NCBI GenBank assembly: GCA_027886185.1
Contig: WOAB01000056.1
Location: 12,710,001-12,774,000 of the forward strand
Reading direction: 5' to 3'
DNA length: 64,000 nucleotides
Source: Rheum nobile
Lineage: Eukaryota; Streptophyta; Magnoliopsida; Caryophyllales; Polygonaceae
Shown here: positions 43,334 to 54,511 of the stretch, piece after piece
Layout of the letters: each line of letters starts with the position of its first letter
Position numbering within the stretch: position 1 is the stretch's first letter
Notes under the pieces: model-generated
What the model saw: only the letters and a program-made list of their open reading frames with translations
Databases searched by the model: none
What the model was told of the DNA's origin: nothing
Program-made: the position numbers and the translations under genes

Positions 43334-43918
43334 CGGAAGAGTTAATTGCGCCCTGACACGGTGTTATTTGCACCGTGTCAGTGGCGCACGGCACTCACTG
43401 CCGCGCGGCAGTGAGTGCCGGCCGGCGCCGGCGGTGGGTGTCGGCGGAATTCGCGTGCCTTGGGCGCTGCGTGGAGGGAGTTCGATCCTGCGCCGTCGCG
43501 TGGTGGTGGTGGTGGTATCGGGAGTTCGATCTCGCCGGTGATGGTTTTAGGGTTTAGGGTAGAATATTCGGTGGATTTCAATCAGAATTATTGTTGCGTC
43601 CGTGAATGAATTACTTTCGGTGGATTCCAATTACATTTTTCGGTGAATTTTAAGAACCCGACTCGACCCGAACCTGACTCGATATTTTTTAAGACTCGGT
43701 ATAATTTTAAAATTTAATATTTTTTAAATATCGAAGAAGAACCCGACTCGACCTAAACCCGACCCGAACTCAACCCGAAAATTTATACGACTCGATCGAT
43801 CCACCGTCGGCCACCTCCGACATTCACCGCCGCCGTCATCCACCGCCGCGCGGCACCTACTGCCGCGCGACAGCCAATGTGTGTCAGGGCAGTGTGGCCC
43901 GGTGCAAATAGTATATAC
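43334..43918 (+). mobile_element. 585-bp deletion derivative of the 8.5-kb Mutator element
   Basis: Exact 9-bp duplication CATAATTTA at 43325-43333 and 43919-43927. Like the large element it has a left CCCTGACAC block, the TTATTTGCAC core 30 bp inside the left end, the inverted core GTGCAAATAG 7 bp from the right end, GCCGCGCGGCA subterminal units, and one AAGAAGAACCCGACTCGACC unit. No coding capacity; short ORFs are GC-rich artefacts. Confidence 0.85.
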
Positions 43919-43927
43919 CATAATTTA

Positions 43928-44422
43928 TCAAGAAACTGCCTAAACATCTCAAAAAAATTCATCATTATTTCTTATTTTCTAAATTAACCATATTTTATTT
44001 TCAAAATTATCAAAAACCCATCCCTTATTCACTCATTTTTCTCCCGATGTCGGAACATAATAACAATCAATAATATATAATTGGTATTTTCAAAGAGAAC
44101 AAGTTTTAGTATATATGAATTATTGTACAAATTCACAAAACAAACCCTCAAATACAAGTTGAACTTGTGATATCTCCATCGATCTTGTCTTATTGATCTT
44201 TCTCTCGTATCAACCCCAACAAGAGGGAAAGTGATTGTCTTACCCACTTGCCACATCAGCTAAATTTTAGCTCCTTTTATAGTGTTTTAATGATTGTGTG
44301 ATGGAAAAATAAATTTACTTCTTAATTACTCTACTAGTTGCATGTTTTCAACACTAATTTACAAGGAAATGAATGTGCATATCTTTTCTAATTTTTTTTG
44401 ACAACATGGGTATTTTTATTTT
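43928..44422. other. Intergenic, AT-rich
   Basis: No gene recognised. Ends with TTTTATTTT (44414-44422), the left duplication of the next element. Confidence 0.4.
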
Positions 44423-44941
44423 GGAAAATTCCTGTTGGTGTCTCTGAGTTTAGGGTTATTTCTGTTGGTGTCTTACGATTAAGTTGTTTCCGGTTGGTGT
44501 CCCTAAGGTTTGGGTTTATTTGTTTCATAACCAAACTTTTTCATGTTTGTACCATTCTAGTTCAAATTGATTAAATTCAAGTCCACCATTGTGTTTCGCA
44601 CCCTCAAATTAGTAAGATTTGACTCCTAAAATATCCAAATCCATGTCCGAACCATGTCGATTTGAATTCTGAAGCAACAACCTGTTTCCGACCTTAAGAA
44701 TTCAAATCGGAATAGTTCAAGTATGGATTTGATTGTTTTAGAAGTCGAATCCTACTAAGTTGAGGTCAATAAACATATTGATGAGCTTCGATTTGATCAA
44801 TTCGAACCGAAATGTTATGGATATAGAAAAATTTGGTTACAAAGGGAACAAACTCAAACCTTAGGGGCACCAATCGGAAAAAATTTAATCGTACACCAAC
44901 AAGAATAACCCTAAATTCAGGGGCACCAACTATAATTTCTC
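44423..44941. mobile_element. Fold-back MITE, copy 2
   Basis: 519 bp. The arms pair nearly throughout: left TGTTGGTGTCTCTGAGTTTA and right TAAATTCAGGGGCACCAACT. Inside, each arm has further GTTGGTGTC/CTAAGGTTTG blocks. TTTTATTTT flanks both ends (44414-44422, 44942-44950). Same family as 28972-29482 and better preserved. No coding sequence. Confidence 0.8.
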
Positions 44942-45328
44942 TTTTATTTTAGTAGACATTTTGGTATTTTGACACTTAATTTTTAAATTAGCTAGAAAGG
45001 AATATATCACTTGCTTGTTCTTTAAAAATACGGTCCTTAATTAAAAAAAGATATAATCTTAAAAATACTTTGTAATGAATAAAGCACATTTTAAAGGGTT
45101 ATCAAGTACTCCTTTAGATTATAAATAACTAACGTTTTAGCACAAAGAATTTGGTTATCTTTAAAGGACGTTTCTATCTTCTGCCTATTTATTATGAGCC
45201 GTCTATTCGCACTACGTTTTTTGCCTTTTCGCACTACGTTTTACTACGCCAGATGTTGGCATACGCCAAATACGAGCGTAGTAGGCTAAAAACGTATAAA
45301 TACGTGGGAATTTTAAAAAATATATATA

Positions 45329-45452
45329 TAAAGGAGCTACGCCAAAATCTTGTGTACGCAAGATTCTGGCGTAGCTCCTTTATGGGGACTTGGGGGAATT
45401 TTTGAAATTGGCCTTCTGCGCCACAATCTGGCGTACGCAAGATTCTGGCGCA
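45329..45452. repeat. Local palindromes in the fold-back arm
   Basis: GGAGCTACGCC..GGCGTAGCTCC (about 45333-45382) is a near-perfect hairpin around TGTACGCA. A second pair TGCGCCA..TGGCGCAG follows (about 45417-45452). The right arm repeats both at about 47978-48093. Confidence 0.8.
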
Positions 45453-45582
45453 GCAAAAAAAAAAAAAAATTTGCCCCATAATCATGTAGAGAATTTCAAT
45501 ACGAGTTCGTACATATAAAATTCGTCCAAAACGTACATCGTTTGCCCCTCCAAAAGCCCAAAATACGATGGCTGCCTCCATG

Positions 45583-45975
45583 GTCCTATTTGGGCCTATT
45601 TTGGCCCAATTTCTCGTATTTTAGGTTTTCACCCGTTTTTTCTATAATCCTTCATATTGGACCTATTGGAAGGATTATAGAAAAAACGGGTAAAAAACTG
45701 AAATACGAGAAATTGGGCCCAAATAGGCCCAGTAGGAAGGATTGTAGAAGAAACGGGTGAAAAACTGAAAAAATGAAAAATTGGGCCCAAATAGGCCCAA
45801 TATGAAGGATTATAGAAGAAACGGGTGAAAAACTAAAATACGAGAAATTGGGCCCAAATAGGCCCAGTAGGAAGGATTGTAGAAAAAACGGATGAAAAAG
45901 TGCAAAAAATGAAAAATTAGGCCCAATAGAAAGGATTATTGAAGAAACGGGTGAAATACGAGAAATTAGGCTCAA
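45583..45975. repeat. About 80-bp tandem units, left arm
   Basis: Four to five copies containing GGGCCCAAATAGGCCCA, GAAGGATTATAGAAGAAACG and GTGAAAAACTGAAATACGAG. The first copy is inverted relative to the rest, making a small internal palindrome near 45650. Confidence 0.8.
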
Positions 45976-45984
45976 ATATGCTCA

Positions 45985-47440
45985 GTTTTAAATTATATTT
46001 CATATAGTTACACTTATATACTATAATATTTCATTATATTTCATATAGTTACACTTATATACTATAGTACTTCATTATATTTCATATAATTACACTTATG
46101 TACTATAGTATTTCATACTTAGACTTATATACTATAATATTTTATTAAATCTCATATAGTTACACTTATATACTATAGTATTTCATTATATTTCATATAG
46201 TTACACTTATATACTATAGTACTTCATTATATTTCATATAATTACACTTATGTACTATAGTATTTCATTATATTTCCTATAGTTATACTTATATACTATA
46301 ATATTTCATTAAATTTCATATAGTTCCACTTATGTACTATAGTATTTCATTAAATCTAGTACACTTAGACTTATATACTATAGTATTTTATTAAATCTCA
46401 TATAGTTACACTTATATACTATAGTATTTCATTAAATCTAGTATACTTAGACTTATATACTATAGTATTTCATTAAATTTCCTATAGTTACACTTATATA
46501 GTATAGTATTTCATTAAATCTAGTATACTTAAACTTATACCCCATAGTATTTCATTATATTTCATATAGTTACACTTATATACTATAGTATTTCATTAAA
46601 TCTAGTATACTTAGACTTATACACCGTAGTATTTCATTAAATTTCATATAGTTTCACTTATGTACTATAGTATTTCATTAAATCTAGTACACTTAGACTT
46701 ATATACTATAGTATTTCATTAAATTTTCTATAGTTACACTTATATACTATAGTATTTCATTAAATCTAGTATACTTAGACTTATATACTATAGTATTTCA
46801 TTAAATTTCCTATAGTTACACTTATATAATATAATATTTCATTAAAACTAGTATACTTAGACTTATACCCCATAATATTTCATTACATTTCATATAGTTA
46901 CACTTATATACTATAGTATTTCATTAAATCTAGTATACTTAGACTTATACACCGTAGTATTTCATTAAATTTCATATAGTTCCACTTATGTACTATAGTA
47001 TTTCATTAAATCTAGTACACTTAGACTTATATACTATAGTATTCTATTATAGTACATAAGTAGAACTATATGAAATTTAATGAAATACTATGGTGTATAA
47101 GTCTAAGTATACTAGATTTAATGAAATATTATAGTACATAAGTGTAACTATATGAAATTTAATGAAATACTATGGGGTATAAGTCTAAGTATACTATATT
47201 TAATGAAATACTATAGTATACAAGTCTAAGTATACTAGATTTAATGAAATATTATAGTACATAAGTGTAACTATATGAAATTTAATAAAATACTATAGTA
47301 TATAAGTCTAAGTATGAAATACTAGTACATAAGTGTAATTATATGAAATATAATGAAGTACTATAGTATATAAGTGTAACTATATGAAATATAATGAAAT
47401 ACTATAGTATATAAGTGTAACTATATGAAATATAATTTAA
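45985..47440. repeat. AT-rich satellite-like array with central inversion
   Basis: Roughly 30 units of about 44 bp, alternating two types: ATTTCATATAGTTACACTTA and AATCTAGTATACTTAGACTT, each joined by TATACTATAGTATTTCATTA. Alternation makes an about 88-bp higher-order unit. All units left of about 47043 point one way and all units right of it point the other. Confidence 0.85.
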
Positions 47441-47454
47441 AACTGGGCATATTT

Positions 47455-47835
47455 GAGCCTAATTTCTCGTATTTCACCCGTTTCTTCAATAATCCTTCCT
47501 ATTGGGCCTATTTGGGCCCAATTTTTTATTTTTTGCACTTTTTCATCCGTTTCTTCTACAATCCTTCCTTCTGGGCCTATTTGGGCCCAATTTTTCGTAT
47601 TTTAGTTTTTCATCCGTTTCTTCTATAATCCTTCCTATTGAGCCTATTTGGGCCCAATTTTTTGTTTTTTCAGTTTTTCACCCGTTTCTTCTACAATCCT
47701 TCCTACTGGGCCTATTTGGGCCCAATTTCTCGTATTTCAAATTTTTACCCATTTTTTCTATAATCCTTCCAATAGGAAGGATTATAGAAGAAACGGGTGA
47801 AAACCTGAAATACGAGAAATTGGGCCAAAATAGGC
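47455..47835. repeat. About 80-bp tandem units, right arm
   Basis: Four to five reverse-complement copies of the 45583-45975 units (GGGCCTATTTGGGCCCAATT), again with one inverted copy at the outer end near 47770. Confidence 0.8.
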
Positions 47836-48180
47836 CCAAATAGGACAATGGGGGCAACCATCGTATTTTGGGCTTTTGGAGGGGCAAACGATGTCCGTTT
47901 TGGACGAATTTTATATGTACAAACTCGTATTGAAATTCTCTACATGATTATGGGGCAAACTCTTTTTTTTTTGCTGTGCCAGAATCTTGCGTACGCTAGA
48001 TTCTGACGCAGAAGGCCAATTTCAAAAATTCCCCCAAGTCCCCATAAAGGAGCTATGCCAGAATCTTGCGTACGCAAGATTCTGGCGTAGATCCTTTATT
48101 ATATTTTTAAATTCCCACGTATTTATACGTAGTGCGAAAATGCAAAAAACGTAGTGCGAATAGCATCAGCCATTTATTAC

Positions 48181-50292
48181 CCTTTGTTTTATTTCGTTTT
48201 TATTAAAAAATTAAGATGTTGTACCTTGAAAATTGAATCTTGTCCATCATTTCAAATAGCCAGAAGATGAGAAATGTGCCGGGTTCATTCTATGGGCATT
48301 AATTGAAAGTGGAGTAGTGGACACATCATTCTCCACCATTTTTTAAGGATTTAAGTTTACTGCTTATTATGGAGTAAGAAGGGGAATTAAAGCCAAAAAC
48401 AAATTTCTTAATATTTGTGCATATTGATAAAACGTCACTTATTTATTATCGGAGGAAGTATTATTTAAGATATCTAAACTTACTTAGGGATGTAATATAC
48501 GTATTGTATATTATTTTTCTTATGAATGTATCTTGTAATAATTAGATCGTAATTTATCCATTCATCTTAAGATATCCCAAAATGTACTTTATACAACACA
48601 ATATAATAACCTAATTATATATTCCTAAGTAATATATCGAATATAGGATTATACAAGTTGTATATTATTATATTATAATTATCTTATATTAAAAGCTATG
48701 TAAATTAACTTACACTGTTATTAAAAATATTAACTAAGATATACTACTGTTATTTTATACTTTATGTTGTTTAGATATCTTACACTAAACTTATATAAAG
48801 ACATGACTTACCTTACATGTAAAAATGAGCAAGTTAACTTACATTGATATTCAAAAGACTATATAAGTTGTACTATTATGATTTTAAGCATTGTGTTGTA
48901 TATGTAGAAATCTTACATTAATCTTAAGATGTGACTTTATTGCATGTAAATTATTATATGAATTTTTTTGGGGTCTTTTATCGTGTAATTTGATTGGCTA
49001 TTATTACTCTAAATTCAAGCAGAAATACTCCTATAAATATATAAGTAACTAACAATTTATAAGCCGTCAAAAATTTGAAGGCCTTTTTAGTTAATCCTAA
49101 TACTACACTTAATATTAATAATACACTCTATATTGAATGGATATGCCTTAAAACATTAGAATAAAAAAGTAATTTTAAATTATGGACTAGAAGTCTAGAA
49201 CTCAAAAAACACAATAAAAAAGCAAAAAACAACAACTATGATTGTAACTTAGGAATATCCTGACTTTATTTCAAAAAAATCAAAAAGTTTTGATTTCCTT
49301 CTTTTTTCTTCTTCTTTTGATTCAATTGCGCCTTCTGATCCGTATCTAATATATATAACATTGTTATTTATAATGCTCACAATTTTATTTATAACATTAG
49401 TACCAACTCACAAAATAGTGATATTTTAATAAATAAAATGACTCATCTTTAAAGGAAATTAAATCATTCATGCATTCTCGACTCATTGGGCATCTATGCT
49501 GAATACACGGACAAAAAATTGAAAAAAAAGGGTAATAATTAGGTGACGAGTGAGTAGGTAGGATGGCGGGTCGAATTTGAGCGAGGTTTCATTCCTTTAT
49601 AAAATATAAAATATACTAAGTATATAAGCTATTTTTACAACCATAGTATTTTTATATTCTTGCGCCGTCCCTTCAAGTTGTTTGTGTCATAGTATAGTGA
49701 ATTGTATGTGAGATATTGAAATCAAATGGATTATTGAGTTTGACTTGCTATTAAGCTACTTTATATGTTTTTTTATGTGAGATGTTAGATTTTGTATCAT
49801 TATATGCTTTATTTTTTATATTTTCATATGTTTTATATAATGTTAAATTTTTGAAGTGTAACCAAATTTAGAATTACGATCTATATACTTTACTTAACTA
49901 ATACACTACTTCAATTTATAATATTAAAGTTTGTTAAACGCTTTTTTTAGATATAAGATTAAAGTTTGTTCATCACCGAAAAATTATACACATCAACTAA
50001 TATATATTTAATAACTATGTAACTTCTATTTTTTGTATTTTACTAACATATTAATAGAGAGTAAATAAATATGAATTTATAATAGAAGTACTATATAAAA
50101 AAGTTGTTAATTGCTTTTTTAAATGAAAGAAATACATCTTTTATAAAATAGTGATTTTAAGTTTTTGTCCCATTTTCAATTCCAATAAATGTTATTAACG
50201 AGCCCTTCACTTTTTTTCTTGTAAAATTAATAAAATGTAGACCAATTTTCTAGAAAGTCCCTCCAATCAATAAAATGCAGTCTAGTATATAA
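48181..50292. other. Intergenic, AT-rich, 2.1 kb
   Basis: I see no gene, LTR, inverted repeat or RNA gene. Confidence 0.45.
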
Positions 50293-50452
50293 CTAGTGTA
50301 GTACCCATGCCGTGCACGAGATTTGTTTATTCTTTTTTACATTTAAAAAAAATAGTATATAAAAATTATATATTTAATTGATATAGAAATATGTAGGTAA
50401 TGACTATTATAAAAGTAGATGAATGCTAATGTAAAAAATGACTAATTGAATA

Positions 50453-50743
50453 CTCCCTCCGTATGAAAAAGATTGTCATTCTAGAGTTTGACACGCTTAT
50501 TAAAAAATATAATAATTATCCTATATTCTCATAAATTTTTCTTAAAATTTACAATTATTTAATAACTCATCTCAATTATAGCCAATAAACATAGAGAATT
50601 TGTATAAAAAAAGCCAAAAAATACAATTTCCGATGTCAAACCTCGTAACTCACCAATAAATTATTACCTAAACACCTAAAATGATAATATGTTCTATACA
50701 AAAATTATGGGCTAAAATGACAACCTTTTTCATACGGAGGGAG
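50453..50743. mobile_element. Stowaway-type MITE (Tc1/Mariner)
   Basis: 291 bp with inverted termini CTCCCTCCGTATGAAAAAG flanked by TA on both sides (50451-50452, 50744-50745). No coding capacity. Confidence 0.92.
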
Positions 50744-51029
50744 TACAAAATATTGAAGAGATTAACAAAATACATTATCAAAAGAGAAGCGAAATTCTCC
50801 ATAACTTTATTAATAGTAAAATTGGTTAAGTAGTTTTGAAACGTGGATAGTCATATCCCTAACATCTATACTACTAAAACGATAAAGCATAATCAAAATA
50901 TTTATCTAATACATGAAAATGAAACCCTAAACATAAAATCTCGTAAGATATTCAAAATTGCTACAAATTATGAAAAACTTCGTTGTATACTACATTGGTA
51001 GTATTAGATCTTTTTTTGTTTTTGTCCCA

Positions 51030-52140
51030 TATCAAAATCTTCAAACATTTCTTGCTAGTAACTCTTGATGATGCAACACAAAACTGACCATGAGTGATGC
51101 AACATAAAACTGGCCATGAGCAAAAACAGGGCGTGGAAGATACAAACCGACATTTGTAAGAGATTGGCCCTGGCTATTGTTTATCGTCATAGCAAAACAG
51201 ACACTCGAGAGAAATTATATTCGTTGAAACTTGAACGGTTATGAAGTGTTTGATGGTGACATGAGCATGCGAGGATTCAAAACTATATGTCTAATATTGT
51301 AGTTAAAATAGTTCTTCCTTGTATGCCATGACTCTCGAGCTGCGTGGTTATCAATCTTGTCCCATTGCTTAAACTTGAAGAATGATCAATATTTCAAAGC
51401 AGCATAATAGGGACCTTAACCTTCGTTTTCAATACATGATTTGGGACACCAAAACATCTAATACTTTTCAAGTAGTCAGAAGTATAAACACTTGCATCAT
51501 TGTCTGTAATAAAACCTGTCTTGCAAAGGCTATCCGAACTCAGATAGACTTTTTCATTACCTGGTAACAAAGACAATATATAGTTATTACCTCTATCTAC
51601 CTCTTCATGTGGTGGTGCAAGAATTGCTCGTTCTTCAAAGTATTTAGGAGACAATTGATTGTCCAAAGAGAGGGATAAACAAATTTAATAATTGTTGGAA
51701 TCAGATCTAAGTCATAATCCTTCACCAATAGTTCATCAAGAATTTGTACTTGTGCTCCTCCATCTTGTCATCGCCTACAATACCATCTCTGATGCTTAAT
51801 ACCCTTTCAGAAAATTAATTTGCTTCTTGGATATCATAATCAGATGTACCTTGTTGAATCCTCATGTTTCTTGTCAAATTAAGAATTTTGCAATATTCCC
51901 ACAAATAAGAGGAATTAATGGTGGCAAAAATAACATCTTGCTTGCTTTCTTTTGTGATAATGGGTAGGATTTGCCTAAAGTCTCCACCAAATACTACGAC
52001 TTTCACTCCAAAAGGTTGTACTGAACTAAGGGGATTTATAGCTCATAAAATATATTTTAAAGTCATGTCTAATGCTTCAAAATAGAATCTATTCGTCATC
52101 GGAGCTCATCCCAGATAATAAGTTGGCATCACAAATCAAT
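51030..52140 (-). pseudogene. Helitron PIF1-like helicase, C-terminal remnant
   Basis: Minus-strand pieces in order: NRFYFEALDMTLKYIL and VKVVVFGGDFRQILPIITKE with SSYLWEYCKILNLTRNMR (about 52110-51815); ERAILAPPHEEVDRGNNYIL, EKVYLSSDSLCKTG, VPNHVLKTKVKVPIMLL (51666-51394); then SNGTRLITTQLESHG, FAMTINNSQGQSLTNVGLYL and RPVFAHGQF (down to about 51100). These are the late motifs of plant Helitron helicases (GGDFRQ, the AILAP block, the TINKSQGQ-like motif). Several stops and frameshifts; an about 30-bp duplication near 51066-51120. The Rep domain was not found. Confidence 0.85.
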
Positions 52141-53122
52141 TCAGATAGTTTTGTACCTGAACTTAAGTTGTAAGTTTAACAAAACCATAACTTGTGAAGA
52201 TGATCAAACTATATTAACTACGACCAATAAGTACTTTAAAAAATAATAATAATAATGATAAATTATATTTAACAAATACGTTGTGAAGATTAGGCCCATA
52301 TGAAATTTGGTTTACAATTATGTTAAAGTGGGTTATTTATTTTATAGAGTTGTCGTTTGAAGATAAAAATACATTAGGAAAGAGCATATATATATATCAT
52401 AATATAACATAATACATATATAAACAATGCACTTGATAAATACAACATACTATATGCTCTTTAGTTCGTATAAATTGGATTTAAATGACTTTCAATAGAC
52501 TCTATGAAATACATTAGTTATGGAAATTGGTAAGTAAACTACTACAATATAAACACTGGATTTATCTTAATCGACTTTGAGAGAATCTTTTCACTAATAT
52601 TTTATATATTCTTGATAGAAATCTACGGTTTTAAGCAATTTGTGAACTTGATCGTAAAAATATTGTATAGCTTCAATATGTAGAAAAAATTATAGAGAAG
52701 ATTTGTAAAAACCATAAGTGTTTTAAGGCGATATAGCAAGATTAGTTGATATATATTTACTTACACCATCAAATAAGATATATGAAAAATAGACTTTTCT
52801 ATCTATTCAAGATTACTTAGGAAAATAAAGGGTTAAAAACTCCCTATGCATATAAATTGAGATTCTCTAATAAAAACCTATCTTATTGGTTGTGATTACT
52901 TACTATAATCAAAACTTATCTTATTCTATAAATGGAAAATAATTTTTAGTTTTTTCGTATCTTTTCGGAACATTTTGCAGCTCTTTTAGTTGATAATCCT
53001 TTTTTATTTTTTTTCCTAATAGTTGGATGATGTAGTGGAAGATGGTTAGATGAGTGATGACATGTAGGCAAATCAAACGTGGTGGCGACACATAAAGTTT
53101 TGGATTAGTAGATATATAGTAG
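52141..53122. other. Helitron interior or older intergenic DNA
   Basis: AT-rich. No coding sequence recognised beyond the helicase remnant. Confidence 0.35.
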
Positions 53123-53123
53123 A
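53060..53123 (-). other. Second Helitron-like 5' terminus
   Basis: Minus strand reads A/TCTACTATATATCTACTAAT from 53123, followed by sequence different from the 53648 end. It may mark a nested or chimeric Helitron. Confidence 0.45.
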
Positions 53124-53398
53124 TTACACTCCGTGCTTTGAACGACTTTAAAAAAAAGATTATGCATACCAATAATATGTTATATAAAATAATTGACATG
53201 AACATAAACCATTATACTTATAGCACGTTTTCACCTTTGTTTTGTATAAAATTTACTTTTAGCGACTCTAACTTCCAAATCCTAGTCTTATCTTTTTGTG
53301 GTCCATTTTGGAAAGGATTAATGTAAAAAATATTACAGATTTATTTTCGCATAGTGCATAAATAAATATTACAGAATATTATGTGGTCAATATTGGAA

Positions 53399-53648
53399 AA
53401 AGATAATCAAATATTACAGAATATTTTTTTGTACATTTTGGAAAGATTTTATTGCAAATAATATTCGTATGGCAAGTGTAGGATTCTATTACCGTAGATT
53501 TTTTATTTTTAAAATAAATCTAAAAAACCACAAACTGCCACATGTCCAATTCAATATCGTGACGCTACGTGACAACTTAAAATTCGGGTTCATTCTGGGA
53601 GCGCCATGTGGCTCAGTCAGTATGTGCGTTTTGTAGTTATATAGTAGA
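53399..53648 (-). repeat. Helitron 5' terminal repeat, copy A
   Basis: About 250 bp, shares GTACATTTTGGAAAGATTTT and AAGTGTAGGATTCTATTAC with 54265-54511 in the same orientation. Confidence 0.75.
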
Positions 53649-54264
53649 TTAGTAGGCTAGTCTGATCAAACTGTTAAGTCTTTTCAGTTTATCTGACAAG
53701 AATGACTTCAAAAGCACGAACGTACACATGCATTTTAATTTCAAAAACATAATAAAATATGTATTAGTAAGTGTGAGTATATGTATAAATATTTGCTCAA
53801 TAACGAACCACGCTAACTGATAAATAAATTTGGGATGCCGTTGTTTATCCTCAACCGCTAACTCACCATCTCATAAGTAAATTGAGTAGATAACCTAAAA
53901 GTCAAATGACATCATCACTATAGGAAATTTACCGCGCAACAATAAAAAAAATATTTTTTTCCTGTGGATCTCTATTGGTAAACTAGCTAGAACGCACGTA
54001 CATATTCAAAATTCACTGGATGAATATTCCGACCGCAATCAATTCTTAATTCTGCTGTTTTAGGTAGGAAATTTAAATATTTAATGACATACTAGAATAA
54101 AAAGGATCATATATGATATTAATAGAGTAAGAGTAAAGATATTAAATTATCTCAAATATGGTAAGAGAATGTACTTAATCAATATTATGCTGGATAGGCA
54201 ATATTGACAGATAAGAAGGAAAAAAAAGATCGTGATCTTAATATATAAGGTAAGAGTATATTTT

Positions 54265-54511
54265 ATAATACAAATATTACAGAATATTTTGTTGTACATT
54301 TTGGAAAGATTTTATTGTAGGTAATATTAGTATGACAAGTGTAGGATTCTATTACTATAATTTTTTTATTTTTAAATAAATCTAAAAAAATCACAGGCCG
54401 CCATGTGTCCAATTCAATACCGTGATGCCACGTGACAGCGTAAAATTCGGGCTCATTCTGAGAGTACCATGTGGCTCAGTCGGTATTTGCGTTTAGTAGT
54501 TATATAGTAGA
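54265..54511 (-). repeat. Helitron 5' terminal repeat, copy B
   Basis: Direct repeat of 53399-53648, ending in the same A/TCTACTATATAACTAC terminus at 54511. Its own 3' end is not seen, so it is a truncated or tandem Helitron end. Confidence 0.7.

Larger units (their letters stand above)
45196..48171. mobile_element. 3-kb fold-back element with nested tandem arrays
   Basis: Giant inverted repeat. Left end CTATTCGCACTACGTTTTTT mirrors the right end (AAAACGTAGTGCGAATAG). ATTTATTAY flanks it (45187-45195, 48172-48180; 8 of 9 identical). From outside to centre each arm has: about 400 bp of unique sequence with internal palindromes, an array of about 80-bp GGGCCTATTTGGGCCCAA units, then an AT-rich array of about 44-bp units. 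Orientation flips at about 47045. The left arm (about 1.85 kb) is longer than the right (about 1.13 kb), mostly in the AT array. No gene; ORFs at 45542-45975 and 47425-47887 are repeat translations. Confidence 0.85.
50293..53648 (-). mobile_element. Helitron, minus strand
   Basis: On the minus strand the 5' end is A/TCTACTATATAAC (53648) and the 3' end is a 17-nt hairpin CTCGTGCACGGCATGGG (50320-50304) followed 8 nt later by CTAG/T (50296-50293). TC...CTAG ends inserted between A and T are Helitron hallmarks, and the helicase remnant lies between in the same orientation. A second TC-type end at 53123 leaves it open which start belongs to this copy. Confidence 0.65.

Noticed and set aside
45542..47887. 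ORFs translating to repeated GPNFSYF..SPVSSIIL peptides on both strands
   Set aside because: They are translations of the about 80-bp tandem units; they appear on both strands because the region is an inverted repeat.
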